In this document: one piece after another, positions 43,995 to 55,549 of the stretch
Layout: every line of letters begins with the position of its first letter
Position numbering within the stretch: position 1 is the stretch's first letter
Translations under genes and position numbers: made by a program
Origin: Hydra vulgaris
Lineage: Eukaryota; Cnidaria; Hydrozoa; Anthoathecata; Hydridae
NCBI RefSeq assembly: GCF_038396675.1
Contig: NC_088921.1
Location: forward strand, 18,041,001-18,105,000
Length of the DNA stretch: 64,000 nucleotides
Reading direction: 5' to 3'
Notes under the pieces: generated by a model
Seen by the model: only the letters and a program-made list of their open reading frames with translations
Databases searched by the model: none
What the model was told of the DNA's origin: nothing

Positions 43995-45757
43995 CCATCC
44001 ACAGCTTATTGGGACCCTCAGATGGATAATTTTGAAGAAAATCAATGTTTGAAGGTAAAATGTTTTTCCTATAAGAAAAAAAGTAGCTTCCCTAGCTTGG
44101 AACTAATTTGATTACTGAACAACATTGAGTTTGACCAGTTCCATCAGAATTTTAAAATTTTTTTAAAAAACTTTTAAATTTTTTAAAAACTAAATTGTCT
44201 GCAAATGAAAAAATATACAAGGATTTTAAAATATCTGAAGAAGTTTTTATCCATACTATAACTTATTAAGTTTTATTTTATTTTCGGATAACACACTAAG
44301 TTACTTTTAACTGTTTTATGTTACCTATTTACCTTCTTATGTAATTATTACTATGGTTTTAATGATGTGCTTTTTCTACGGTTTTGACAACAAGACCCAA
44401 AGGATATTCTTTCAGAACTAATTTTATGTAGTTATATTAACTGTTATATTAATTAACCTATTATAATTAAAAAAGTTTAAAATTAATAATAGATTTTTTG
44501 ATCAAAGTTCCATTTTTTATTGAACTTTATGTTTCTATATTTTTTATTTGATCCTCCAATGTTTACTTAAAAATAATTTAACTTTTTGACCATCTATTAT
44601 TGGTTTTTCCCACCATTATGGTTAAAGTATTTATTTAAAATAACATATTGTTCGCTTTAGCGTCAGGAAAAAAAGTTGGAGGAAATTATCAGGTCTTCGC
44701 AAATGGCGGATGCGTTTTTATAACGGCAAAAGAGAAAATTAAAGGAAAATATAAAGAATATTGAAAAAAATAAACTATATATAAAAATATTAATTATTTA
44801 TTTTATAAGCACAAATAACTTATCAACGATCATATAAATTAACTTGAAGCAAACACACACACCAAAAAGCATTCAAAAAGGAAAAGAAAATATATATATA
44901 AAAAATAAAAAAGAACTTTGAATTTTTTTTTATAAAAAAAAAAGAACACTTTATAAACTTAAATAAAAAAAAAGGTAAACAAAAGAACGAAAACAAATAA
45001 AATGAAAGAAAAGATAAGAAGAATTTAATAATCAATTAAAAAAGAGAGAAGAAAAAGTAGAGTTAAAAGATTTTTATTTTTATTTTTTATTATTTCTTTT
45101 TTTTTTGTTTTAAATAATTTTCTTTTGTCTTTACGATATAACTTATAATCATAATTATAATTCATTAGTTATTATTTTTCAGTCATTATATTATTATTTG
45201 TTTTCTCACATTATATTATTTATTCATAGTTAATTGTGTTTATTATTAGTCCTCGTTTGATACCTATTTATTTAATATATTACATTTATTTTTAATATTA
45301 TATTTTTATAAACTCATTTATTATTTACTTATTTTTATTTGTTATTGTTCTAGTATCTTTGTTGATAGCATTATTATTGGTAACAGTTAACAGTAGTTAT
45401 ATAGTTATTAGTTTATATTATTAATATAGTATAGATATTATTACAGTATTATTAGTTTTTTTATATTCGATATTTATTGTTGTCATAGTTACTTTTAATA
45501 TTAGTTCATGGTTTGTCAAATTTTAATGTATTTTGATTGTTTAATTTTATAAAAGGTAGCTTTTAATTACCTTTAATGTGAAACTTTTTTTCTATCATTG
45601 TACTTTTTCTTTTTTTTTATATTGTTTTGAAAATTATTTTCGATTACTCACGCTAACGGTTACCCAAGTTTTAAATTATTAAATTTAGTCTTTTACTTAG
45701 CATTTATTTTTTAAATCTCTATTTTACACTTTAGTCACTTTAATTAGTTAATACTGC
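43995..45757. other. AT-rich stretch with two exon-like scraps
   Basis: Two short acceptor-preceded open pieces, PSTAYWDPQMDNFEENQCLK at 43995-44055 (followed by GTAAAA) and RQEKKLEEIIRSSQMADAFL at 44661-44720 (followed by TAA), are not recognisable as dynein and may be chance. From 44730 on it is purine- then T-rich, probably partly the 5' UTR of the LINE that follows. Confidence 0.3.
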
Positions 45758-45787
45758 ATGTACATAAAAATATTTTTTCTGAAGATT

Positions 45788-46207
45788 ATGGCATTTAAAT
45801 CTCTCTGCAACTCTTGTCATAAAAGTATAACTGATCATCAAAGAGCCATCCAATGTGATCTGTGTAACTCATGGGTCCATGCAAAGTGTATCCATATTGA
45901 TGTGTACTCTTATAATCTACTTTCAAATGACTCGTCAGATTTTTATTGTCATAGTTGTTTATCTAAGAGTATGGCCTTCAGCTCGATTTCCAACTTGGAG
46001 CTCAAGTCAACATTATTATGCAAGAATATACATACTAGTTCATTAAACTCTTTTGAGACTCCAAGTAATCATAAAAAGATCTTTAAAGATCTAAATAAAT
46101 TTCCCAGTTCTGTTAATTGCAAATACTATGACGTTATTGATCTCAATGCTTCCCAATTCAGAACTATATATTCATCTAAACATCGCTTCTCTACCATTCC
46201 ACATTGA
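45788..46207 (+). pseudogene. LINE B PHD-finger domain
   Basis: Starting at the Met at 45788 (MAFKSLCNSC). Counting from the upstream Met at 45758, the ligands are C17, C20, C33, C36, H41, C44, C64 and C67: a complete C4HC3 PHD finger. Such fingers occur at the N-terminus of some CR1-like LINE ORFs and may contact chromatin (inference). The frame then passes toward the endonuclease (KYYDVIDLNASQF) and is lost by a frameshift near 46140. Confidence 0.8.
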
Positions 46208-46830
46208 TGAACTCTGTAGTCTTATCAGCTCTCTTAATAATTTTCCTTTAGCAATAGGTATTACAGAATCTAATTTATATATAAACAATACAAATATAAC
46301 TGATATATACATAAACGGGTTTAATATTGAGCATTGTCCTACTGAGGCTAAAAAAGGAGGAGCACTTTTATACTTCGCTCAAATTTAAACTACGTAATTC
46401 GCAATGATCTTATGATTTACTCATCTAAATATTTAGAGTCTATTTTTGTTGAAATTGAAAAACCTTGTGAATCAAACATAATAATTGGCTGCATTTATCG
46501 TCATCCCTTAATGAATCAACATGAGTTTACTTCTTCCCTCTTAACTCCTCTACTTGAAAAGTTAAGTAACGAAAAAAAAAATCTTTCTAATGGGTGATTT
46601 CAATATGGATCTATAAGGTCACAATGAATCTAACCCTGTTTCTACATATCTTGATTCTTTAACTTCTTACTCACTAAGCCCTTCTATAATTTTACCATCA
46701 CGCATAACGGCTACATCAAAAACGCTGATTGATAACATATTCACGAACTTTCATTCAACTGATTAATACTCAGGTAACCTTACGATTTCAATTTCAGACC
46801 ACATGGCACAATTTATTTGCATTCCTGGCA
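46128..46830 (+). pseudogene. LINE B apurinic-type endonuclease
   Basis: LNIASLPFHIDELCSLISSL, LAIGITESNL (catalytic Glu), KKGGALLYF, then in a second frame LESIFVEIEKPCESNIIIGC and IYRHP (Tyr), LMGDFNMDL (Asp/Asn) and ISDHMAQF (final Asp-His). All the motifs are present but spread over three frames with stops, so inactive. Confidence 0.8.
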
Positions 46831-47631
46831 TACCCAAACACCCCAGAAAAGTAAAAACTTACAGACGATGCTTCAAAAAATTTAATAAAAGTTTATTTAT
46901 TGAAGAAATTTCTAATATCAACTGGGAACTCTCCATTAAAAAAGATGATGATGTTAATAAGTCTATGATTTTTATTTTAAAAACATTTGATGAATCTTAG
47001 ACCGACATGCTCCTTACAAAATACTAACCAACCAACAAATTAAACTAAAATCAAAACCTTGGATAACATATGGAATACTTAAATCTATCTCAGTTAAAAA
47101 CAAACTTTATAAAATGTTTATAAAATCAAAAAATATTTATAAGAAAAATGAATTGTTTACAAAATTTAAATTTTATAGAAACAAAATTTCCAATTTATTA
47201 AAACTTAGCAAAAAAACATAATTTATTACGTATTTTAATAATAATCTGAACAGTGTTAAAAACACCTAGAAGAGAATAAAAGAAATCATTAATATTAGAC
47301 CTTCTACACACAATACATCTTTTAAACTTGAATTGAACGAAAATTTTATCACTGATCACACTGCCGTATCTAATATATTTAACAATTTTTTTAGCACTAT
47401 ACATAGCAAACTACTTAGCAAAGCCATACCCCCAAAACGCGTATTTCCTGACTTTCTTGACATTCCAGATACTAAATCGTTTTTTATTAATCCTGTAACT
47501 GAAAATGAAATATCTGTTCTCATTACAAACACACTCAAAACTGAAAAAAGTCTTGGTCCTAATAGCGTACCTACATTCCTCCTTAAACTAGTCCCACACA
47601 TTATTTCAAAGCCTCAATGTTTTTCTTAACA

Positions 47632-47691
47632 TTGGCAACTTTAAAGATATCTGGGAAACGGTATTTACCCAGATATTTTTAAAGTTGCCAA
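47632..47691. repeat. Foldback inside LINE B RT region
   Basis: Arms of 24 bp with one mismatch at 47632-47655 and 47668-47691. The right arm is the sense codons (YPDIFKVAKII in the RT entry), so the left arm is an inverted copy of coding sequence. Confidence 0.85.
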
Positions 47692-48420
47692 AATTATTAC
47701 AATATTTAAAAAAGGCTTTTTACTAGATTTCACCAATTATCGACCCATCTCCTTGCTTTCTAGTATAGGTAAACTCTTTGAGAAGGCAATGCATATTAGG
47801 CTCTCTGCTTTTCTTGAAAAATTTAAATGTTTTTACACCCATCAGTATGGATTTTGTGCCAATCACTCCACAACTCATGCTCTCATTGAAATGACTGAAC
47901 TGGTTAGAAAAGCAATCGATGATAAATATTTTGCATACAGTGTATTTGTCGATTTACAGAAAGCATTTGATACAGTGGATCATTCAATTTTGTTAAAAAA
48001 TTAGAATATTATGGGATCAGAGGCGTACCCCTTAAATGGTTTACTACATACTTAAACAGTAGAACACAATTTGTTTCTATTAATGATTCAAAATCTACCC
48101 TTGTAAAATGTTCTAATGGTGTTCCACAGGGTTCAGTATTGCGACCACTGCTTTTCCTTCTTTATATTAATGATCTTCATATGTCCATTAAGTTTGCTAC
48201 TGTTTACCACTTTGCTGATGATACTAAACTAATGCTAATTAATAAATCCTTAAAAAAAATTAACAAACACATTAACCATGATCTTGCCAATCTAGTTCAG
48301 TGACTTTGCTCCAACAAAATTTTTCTAAACTTTAATAAAACTGAACTTATTATCTTTAAATCAAATAAAGAAAAAATCTATCAACATATGAAATTTAGAT
48401 TAAGTGGCAAAAAAATTTAA
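47690..48420 (+). pseudogene. LINE B reverse transcriptase
   Basis: NYRPISLLSSIGKLFEKAMH, YGFCANHSTTHALIEMTE, VFVDLQKAFDTVDHSILL (first Asp), a one-base frameshift near 48000, then YGIRGVPLKWFTTYLNSRTQ, SNGVPQGSVLRPLLFLLYIN and HFADDTKLM (FADD box). The active-site Asp residues are retained. Confidence 0.85.
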
Positions 48421-49046
48421 CCTGTTAACTCAATTAAATATCTTGGTATAAAAATTGATTCAAATCTTTCCTTTTTATCCCACTGTGAAGACTTAGCAAT
48501 GAAACTAAGTAGATCTAATGGTATGTTGGTCAAAGTTCGCCATTATGTTAATCTTGAGACATTTTTGAACATATACCATGCTATTTTCGGCTCTCATCTT
48601 ATATATGCATGAAAAGTATGGGTCAGTCCCATCAACAAGCTCTTATTAGGTTATCCCACCTCCAAAACAAAGCTTTAAAAATTGTTTATTTTCAGAATAT
48701 TAGATTCAATTCTAATGTGCTCTACGGAACTTCTAAAGTATTAAAACTATGTGACTATATTCAATTTTTAAACTGCCAATTTGTCTGGAACCACCAACAC
48801 AATAACCTACCTTTAACTTTCATCAATTTCTTTTTCAAAAGTGCCAACACTCGTTATCACCTTCGTTCCAATAGTAATTTAAACCTGTCTGTCTCTAAAC
48901 ATTGCTCTCATAAATACGGGCATAAATCTAGAAAATATCAAAGCATTAAAACTTGGAACAACCTTCCTTATGAACTAAAAGCTCTCAATTCATTCTCAAC
49001 CTTTAAAACTAGTTTATTCTACTTTTTATTAAAAAAATATAGTTAA
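48420..49046 (+). pseudogene. LINE B C-terminal domain
   Basis: SIKYLGIKIDSNLSFLSHCE, IYHAIFGSHLIYA, a stop, then an open frame (48609-49046) with LQNKALKIVYFQN and KYGHKSRKYQSIKTWNNLPY ending FYFLLKKYS. This is the usual LINE tail domain, with WNxLP before the end. Confidence 0.8.
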
Positions 49047-49199
49047 TGTTTATAATTCTATAATCAATTTTTGTCGTCCTTAGTATTGTTTTTTTTTGTT
49101 TGTTTTTTTTTCTAATTTCTATTATATATTTTGTTGTCATTACTATTGCTTATTGTTATTTTTATAAATATTTACATTACTATTATTAACTACTTTTAA

Positions 49200-49335
49200 C
49201 TATTACTACTAATATTAATATTGTTTTTATTATTATCATTATTATTATTATTGTTATTATTATTATTACTATTATTATTATTGTTATTATTGTTATTATT
49301 ATTGTTATTATTATTAGTAGTATTATTAACACCGT
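49200..49335. repeat. (TTA/TTG)n in LINE B 3' UTR
   Basis: Imperfect trinucleotide tract. Confidence 0.85.
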
Positions 49336-49555
49336 TATTTTTATGTTATAAAGTTATTATTAACACCATTATTTTTATGTTATAAAGTTTATTATTTTTA
49401 TTATATATTATGAAAATTAGCATTATATTTATTTGAATTAGATTTTATTAACATTAGCAGGTGTTTACTTTATATTACTAAATTTACTATTTGTAAACAT
49501 CCTTGAATGTAAAATCTTAATTCAGAAATAAATTATTGATTGATTGATTGAGGTG

Positions 49556-49910
49556 GAATTTCAACCATAATGTGTACATGGTTAGATGATAGTACACCAT
49601 TGATGATTCAAATCCCAAGCCCCTCTGCTGCTTGAGCAATTATTTGCCTGACCCTAATCCTTAAGTTACCCTGTAGTACTTTATAACAATATTTAGTAAT
49701 CCAAACAACATGAAAGCAATGATAAAATACTGTTTAGCTAGATTTATTGTAACCAGTAATATATGTTACGTTTTTTCTTCTACAAGCAAGCTTGAGCTTT
49801 GAGGCATAACATATATGACAAGGTTTGTCAAAAAAACTTCAGACCTTGAGTATTCGTTTAAATTTTATATAGCAAGGGCTAAAGTCTTTCCCGGCTAAGG
49901 TCGGGGGTTT
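49556..49910. other. Non-coding stretch, possible tRNA-like box pair
   Basis: CATGGTTAGATGATAGTACA and, 14 bases on, GATGATTCAAATCCCAAG loosely resemble the A and B boxes of a tRNA-derived SINE on the plus strand (49580-49625). No clear tRNA fold. Otherwise nothing. Confidence 0.25.
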
Positions 49911-49919
49911 TTACCAAAA

Positions 49920-50605
49920 ATAAATCTACTAACGCAAAAATGAAATTTCTTTTGATAAAAATTATATTCAAACTAAAAAACAGGAATGTTTAGAAAGCCA
50001 TATTAAAAACAACAATTATTATTTATCTATCATTACTGATCAATTAAAAATAGAATGCATAGGAGATTACCAAAATGAATTTAAAGACAATAAGGTAAAA
50101 AAAACTATACGAAATCTCTGTTTAAAAAGCTCAATCTTTTTCCAAGCTCTAAATATAATATTATAGATCTTATAAAGGCAGAAGTGTGTGAAGGAGTTAA
50201 AATAAACCAACAACATGATTTTTTTGGTTATGTGTCTCAGCATTATTAACTTCTAATAATCAAGCTAGAGATTTATTCACCCATGAAGTAGATCCAGAAA
50301 AAGACCAGCAAATTCAAAATTGGTATAATAATCAGTTCCATAAAGAATGTAATATAGAAAAGGCAGTTATTAGGGGTAGTGATGGCATCTCAATTGCCAA
50401 ATTCTGCATGTGGTCCTAATGGTTTCATCACTACTGACTTAGAGAATGTTGCTTAGAATAAAGGGCTTCCTGTACCTCTAGATGATTTAATAGATTGGAT
50501 AAAAAGCATAAGTTTTGAGAACCTTAATATATATAGCAATAAGTTTTTAAGGTGGTTAGAAGCTAAGGAAGTAATACCTATTATAGTTAAAGATAGTGTT
50601 TAATT
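49920..50605 (+). pseudogene. Unidentified decayed ORF, bacterial-looking
   Basis: Plus-strand coding pieces in alternating frames: SFDKNYIQTKKQECLESHIK, YYLSIITDQLKIECIGDYQN; DLIKAEVCEGVKINQQHDFF; RDLFTHEVDPEKDQQIQNWY and RGSDGISIAKFCMWS; then GLPVPLDDLIDWIKSISFEN and LRWLEAKEVIPIIVKDSV. The style (Lys/Ile/Asn-rich, no introns, LDDLIDWIKS) resembles AT-rich bacterial proteins. I cannot name it. At least four frameshifts. Confidence 0.35.
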
Positions 50606-50981
50606 CATAAAAGCGAGAGCACAATCACGTTCTTTAATAGAATTTGCACCTTCTGCTTATGTATATACAATTACGCTACTGTATTGCCACAATATTTTAC
50701 ATAATGAAAAAATTTCCAAAAAAGCTTCATGAGCTCAACTCTGATTGTTTATATTTTTGATTGTTTTATATAACTCTGATTAATTATATATTTTATTTTC
50801 CATTTATAAATTGTTTCGCATCAGATGATAAGTTTTTTAAGAAATTTGTTGATGATTTTCCTTGTTTTAAGAAATTTGTTTAAATAAAATTAAAATAATC
50901 GATAATAGTCTCAACCAATAGTCTTGAACATTTCAGACGTTCAGTGTTGAGACTTTAAACTATGGAAATTAATAATAAATC

Positions 50982-51248
50982 ATGAATATGGTAAAAATTT
51001 AAAAAAAATGCGGTTTATGTGGAGCAACAAAAAATTTAACAAAAACTGAGTGTTGTGATAACTTTATATGTGATGATGAAGACAAATATGTCTTATTTTC
51101 ATTTGCTACAAATAGCTGTCATAGAAATCACAGAAGTTATGGTCTTTGTTCAACTCATTACTACTCAAAGCATAAAGGTAAATGGCAAGAATGTAAAAAA
51201 TGTAGACAAATATTCTATAGAAAATTAAGTATATTTTGCTACAAATGA
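50982..51248 (+). pseudogene. Small Cys/His-rich protein, one internal stop
   Basis: ATG AAT ATG GTA AAA ATT then TAA (51000-51002), then in the same frame KKCGLCGATKNLTKTECC, DNFICDDEDKYVLFSFATNS, CHRNHRSYGLCSTHYYSKHK and GKWQECKKCRQIF to TGA at 51246-51248. Pairs CxxC, CC, C, C...H, C...H and CxxC suggest several zinc sites in about 80 residues. I recall CGLCG...CC.N.ICDDE proteins from bacteria, but this is memory only. If the TAA is a later mutation, the gene is otherwise complete. Confidence 0.5.
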
Positions 51249-51249
51249 T

Positions 51250-51372
51250 TTTATTAGTAGAAAATCACTTTGCGAAAATTTTTCTCATTTTACACTGTGT
51301 TTCATCAATAAAGATTCATCAGAAATGCATTTCTGATGAATCTGTATTGATGAAACTCAGTGTAAAATGAGA

Positions 51373-51376
<4 letters not shown>
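51250..51376. repeat. Complete TTTCATCA-type foldback
   Basis: TCTCATTTTACACTGTGTTT then CATCA...GATTCATCAGAAATG pairs with CATTTCTGATGAATC...TGATGAAACTCAGTGTAAAA then TGAGA, with almost no loop. Same family as the half copy at 29670 and similar to the one at 22075. It is followed directly by a (TA)n tract. Confidence 0.85.

Positions 51377-51460
<84 letters not shown>
51377..51460. repeat. (TA)n microsatellite
   Basis: Pure TA tract. Confidence 0.95.
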
Positions 51461-51468
<8 letters not shown>

Positions 51469-51479
51469 TTTGTTTTTTT

Positions 51480-51696
51480 GTTAATTCACCTCCTCAAGGC
51501 CAAGAAGGCTACTACAGACAAAGAGGCATATTTGTGGTATAACCTACTCTTAACTCTATAACTCCGAAACACAAACCTTGACAAACAAGGTCGCTGCATG
51601 GAGAAACAAGTTGAGCGCGGTACTGCCAGGGACATGGTGAAGATTGAACTTGGAACCTCTCGCTTATGAAGTGAGTGCTCTACCACTACACCACTA

Positions 51697-51700
<4 letters not shown>
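51480..51700 (-). mobile_element. tRNA-derived SINE (Met-CAT-like head)
   Basis: On the minus strand GCGGTAGTGGTGTAGTGGTA (51700 down) gives a tRNA 5' half with A box GTGTAGTGGTAGAG, an anticodon loop TTCATAA (anticodon CAT), and B box AGGTTCCAAGTTCAATCTT. About 150 bases of body follow (CTGGCAGTACCGCGCTCAAC, GACCTTGTTTGTCAAGG). A tRNA head plus unrelated body defines a SINE. Flanked by (TA)n on both sides. Confidence 0.75.

Positions 51701-51701
<1 letters not shown>

Positions 51702-51751
<50 letters not shown>
51702..51751. repeat. (TA)n microsatellite
   Basis: Pure TA tract. Confidence 0.95.
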
Positions 51752-51757
<6 letters not shown>

Positions 51758-51784
51758 CTTATAAACAGACATAAATACACTTAC

Positions 51785-51875
51785 ACACAATATTAATATA
51801 ATTCACTAATATAATTGCTCTGTTCTTTTAAGAACATTGAGCACTCTATTGTGTAGAATACTTTTTAAAGTTGTT
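51785..51875. repeat. Inverted copy of the TGCTCAATGTTCT repeat
   Basis: TTGCTCTGTTCTTTTAAGAA then CATTGAGCACTCT is the complement of the motif found at 21680-21710 and 22018-22045. The core TGTTCTTTTAAGAACA is palindromic. Confidence 0.7.
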
Positions 51876-53828
51876 TAAATATACACTTACACACACATAT
51901 ATACACAAACCTATACATATACCCACGCATGCATACACACTTACATATACAATCATCGTACAATTTGAGTTTAAATAAAAATAAAAGAAATAAAAATAGA
52001 AAAAGTTGCATATTGTCAAAATAAGTTTTAATTACTTAAAAGTTTGTTTTACTCTGCTTGAGAAGGCTTTTATATTTTACAAATAAATTCTCATACTAAT
52101 AAAAATGTTTTTTTGGTTCTCATAGTTTCCAAAGTGGCAAATTTATCAATTTTTTTAAAAAGGTCCTTGATATCTTAAAATTTCATTTAAAAAAATAGTG
52201 TAAAGTGAATTCGAATATGAATTTTTTGAAAAAGAATTGACAAATAATGAAGACCAAATCTTTGAAAAAGACACTGAACTAATATAAAAAAAAAAAGAGT
52301 TATATTTGTTGAAACACAACAGCCATACATGACCAGGCCAAAATCAAAGTTAATATTTAAAATTCTCATAATATTTACTACCAAATGTGCGACAATCAAA
52401 AAACCTTTTCTTAAATGATATTTACTATGTGTGTGCAGAGTTAGATTGAGAAATGTTCTCTATGAGAGAAATGCAAATTGCACTTAAGTAATCAGCAGTT
52501 GGCCATAAGATGTTCATTCATGTTTGAAATCATTTAAGATGTTCGTGTTTGAAACAAGTTAACAAACAAATTATGACCAATACAAGTTATTAGGAAATCA
52601 TTTAAATGTGTAAATGAAATTATTTTTGTCTGTTTATTTTGAATTTTTTTTTCAAAATTATAAGGGAGGTTTAAAGGAAACAAGTTTTAACAAAGTATTT
52701 ATTTGTTGAACAACTTTGTTAGCCATTTTGTACCGCCTAAAATACTTAAAAGAAAATTACAAAGCTTCATTTGTGTTCAAACAATTTAAATTTAAACTAA
52801 GGATTCATTGTATTATCATTGCTCTTCTTTAAAAGTTTTGTGTTTTTTTCTTACAAAAATGATTTTTTTTTCTTAAAGTCTGCTGGCTAAGTTTTGTGCC
52901 TTAGATTGTTCTCTTGTGGACTCTGAAGGTTCTATGAGAGAATGATCTTTAGTAACTTTAAAAAATCTTAAAGACGTTTTTTGTTGATACCTTCCTTTTC
53001 TTTTAATGGCTTCTTTATCTAAAATTTGACCTTAGCATTTTAGATGGATCCCATAAGCACCACTAACAGTCTCCATTTTTTAAATGTTTTTTACTTTGTG
53101 AAAGTTTTTATTTGTTACGTAATTACTTAAATTTTTCATTTAGAAATTCCAATTTTACCAGAAAGTTTGACTATATTTTCTGTCAACAAAGGTAATTGTA
53201 GTGTTTATTTTATTTAAAAAACTTAACATTAACAAATTTCCAAAATAATTGTTAAAAGTTCAGATTCAGTTCAGATTCAGTCAAAAGCCTTTTTTGTTTA
53301 AAAAGTAAAGTAAAAAATGGTGTCAGATTTATTTCAGTGATTATTCATTGTTATTATGACTTTTATTACACTGTAAAATAAAATACATCAAATTTATAAT
53401 TTTTTTCTTGTTCTTTTAAATAAAGATAAACCATGAATACCTCAATCTTTTAAAGGATTTAGATTAATGATTAGGGGTACTTTTATTCATGTTCTTTTAA
53501 ATAGAAGTGCACTTTAAAACTTCAAGTTTACCTTTTTTCATTATGTATCTATATTTATGTTAGTTTCATTAAAATTTGGTTTCATTAAAAAAACAATTTC
53601 TTTTTTTCATAATAAATGCATTTTTACATATTGGCTTTGTTAGGTTTTATGTTTTATCATTTTTACAAATCTTTTAATACAATGTTATTGGTTTCTTTAA
53701 AAAAATTTGAATAACAAAAGTTTGTTATTATCAATTATCATGTATGATATATGATTAAAACAAACTTGTTATAATCATATACATCATGTATATATTATGT
53801 TTGTTATTTTGTTTTGTTATTTTATATA
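51876..53828. other. AT-rich stretch, little recognised
   Basis: A possible minus-strand coding scrap near 52855-53080 (KEAIKRKGRYQQKTSLRFFK then HSLIEPSESTREQSKAQNLA) is unassigned. No other feature. Confidence 0.35.
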
Positions 53829-55547
53829 CAGTATCGGACAAAACATGGTGGACAAACTCAAATTTAGAACAAAAGTTGATCAAAAACTAAAAAAAACTAG
53901 TAAAACAATTGAACATATTATTTTTTATGTAGTTTATTATGTTGTTAACAAAACTTAAAAGTTTTGAATCATACTAAAAATCACTAAAAAAGTTTTAAAA
54001 CACATTTTCCCTAACAAACTACATTTTTCTTTGGACAAAACAAGGTGGACATTCAAAAAATCGACTGAAAATTCAAAAAAATTCAAAAGTTAACTTATTA
54101 TTTTTCTAAAAACTTCAAAAGTTAACTTAATATTTGGTAGGACCTCCTTTACTTTTAATTACTTCTTTCATTCTTCGGGGCATAGAAGCAATTAATGAGC
54201 CAACAATTCTCATATCAATTTCTCGCCAGGCCTTCTCGATTTGTTCAAATAATTCCTCACTGGTCTTCACATTTGCACGCTCAATCTTATTGTCAATTAT
54301 TTCCCACAAATTTTCTATGGGATTCAAGTCAGGGCTTTGTGCAGGCCACTCCATTATGGTGATGTTCTTGTCCTTGAACCATTGTTTTACAACTTTTGAC
54401 GTATGTTTGGGATCATTATCCTGTTGAAAAATCCATTTTAGGGGCATCTTTCATTCAGCATGTGGTAACATAACATCTTCCATTATATCTTTGTAAACAA
54501 AGCGGTCCATAATTCCATTAATTTTGTGAATAGGACCAGTTCCTAGTGTTGAGAAACAACCCCAAACTATAGCAGACGTTCCATGCTTAACACTCTTCTT
54601 GGTATATTTAGTATTGAATCTGGTGTTCTTTGGTCTCCAGACTCGCTTCTTGCCGTCGCTTCCAAAAAGGTTATATTTTGATTCATCACTAAAAAGTATG
54701 TTTTTCCACTGGTCTACAGTCCAATTTTGGTGTGCTTTGGCAAAACGCAAGTCTTAGCTTTCTATTTTTAAAGGAAGTTAGCGGTTTCTTGGCAGGCATT
54801 CGAGAAAACAATTTTGCTTCGTTAGCTCTTCGTCGCACAGTGCGATTAGAGATTTGTAGTTCAAGTTTTTTGGTTAATTTTGTGGATGACAAAAATGGAT
54901 CTTTTTCGAGCTCTTTAACAATTATTCGATCTAGTCTTTGTGTTGTTTTTCTTGGGCGTCCGCCCCGATGGTTTGTTTTATAGCAGTCACGAGATCCAAA
55001 TGATTTGACAGTTTTGCTTACAGTCGATTTAGCTATATTATATTTTCTACAAATTTCAGCTTGACGTTTTCCGCTTTTAAAATCATTAATAATATTTTCA
55101 CGTAAAACACTTCCTAATTTGTCGTAAGCCATTTTAAGTTGCAATTTACTCCATATATCACGAGTTAAATCTATTTTTAGTTTAATTGAAAAAATAATTG
55201 GCCAGACGTTCCAAAATCTATTTTATTATTTTAGAGTAATGTTAGGATAAAAGTGAAAACAAAAGAATGCGGTAAATTGAATAAAGACAATGAAATCTTA
55301 TAAAAAAAGCTTCGTTTTGATTTGTCCACCTTGTTTTGTCCAAGGAAAAATGTAGTTTGTTGAAAAAAATGTGTTATAAATTTTTTTTGTGATTCTTAGT
55401 ATGATTCAAATTTTGTTTTAAATTTTGTTAAGAACATAATAAACTATTTAAAAATTAATATGTACAATTGTTTTACTAGTTCTTTTTAGTTTTTGATTAA
55501 CTTTTGTTCTAAATTTGAGTTTGTCCACCATGTTTTGTCAGATACTG
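53829..55547. mobile_element. Tc1/mariner transposon with both TIRs
   Basis: 1,719 bp. The left end CAGTATCGGACAAAACATGG and the right end complement CAGTATCTGACAAAACATGG continue as near-perfect inverted repeats for about 70 bases, and each end is flanked by TA (53827-53828 and 55548-55549). The TIR words GACAAAACA(T/A)GGTGGACA occur again inside each end (near 54034-54053 and 55320-55343), giving an IR/DR-type end structure. The transposase lies on the minus strand. Confidence 0.93.
54127..55144 (-). pseudogene. Tc1 transposase (DD34E) with two lesions
   Basis: Three ORF pieces cover about 340 residues. The N-terminal paired-type DNA-binding domain (55144-54689: GSVLRENIINDFKSGKRQAE, RKYNIAKSTVSKTVKSFG) contains a GRPRKTT AT-hook-like linker. 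After a frameshift near 54750, ILFSDESKYNLFG holds catalytic Asp 1; a stop follows HAE at 54451; then FQQDNDPKHTS holds Asp 2 and SPDLNPIENLWEI the Glu, with 34 residues between them. All three catalytic residues remain. Only the frameshift and stop separate it from an intact ORF, so the insertion is relatively young. Confidence 0.9.
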
Positions 55548-55549
55548 TA

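Larger units (their letters stand above)
45758..49555 (+). mobile_element. LINE family B with PHD-finger ORF and ATTG tail
   Basis: Near full-length non-LTR retrotransposon: PHD finger (45758-46080), APE endonuclease (46128-46800), RT (47730-48300), C-terminal domain (48420-49046), a 3' UTR with (TTA)n, and a 3' end made of ATTGATTGATTGATTG at about 49537-49552. A short tandem 3' tail instead of poly(A) is typical of CR1/L2-type LINEs. Several stops and frameshifts make it dead. Confidence 0.85.

Noticed and set aside
44823..45035. 70-codon Phe/Leu-rich ORF
   Set aside because: It is a by-product of an A-rich tract read on the complement.
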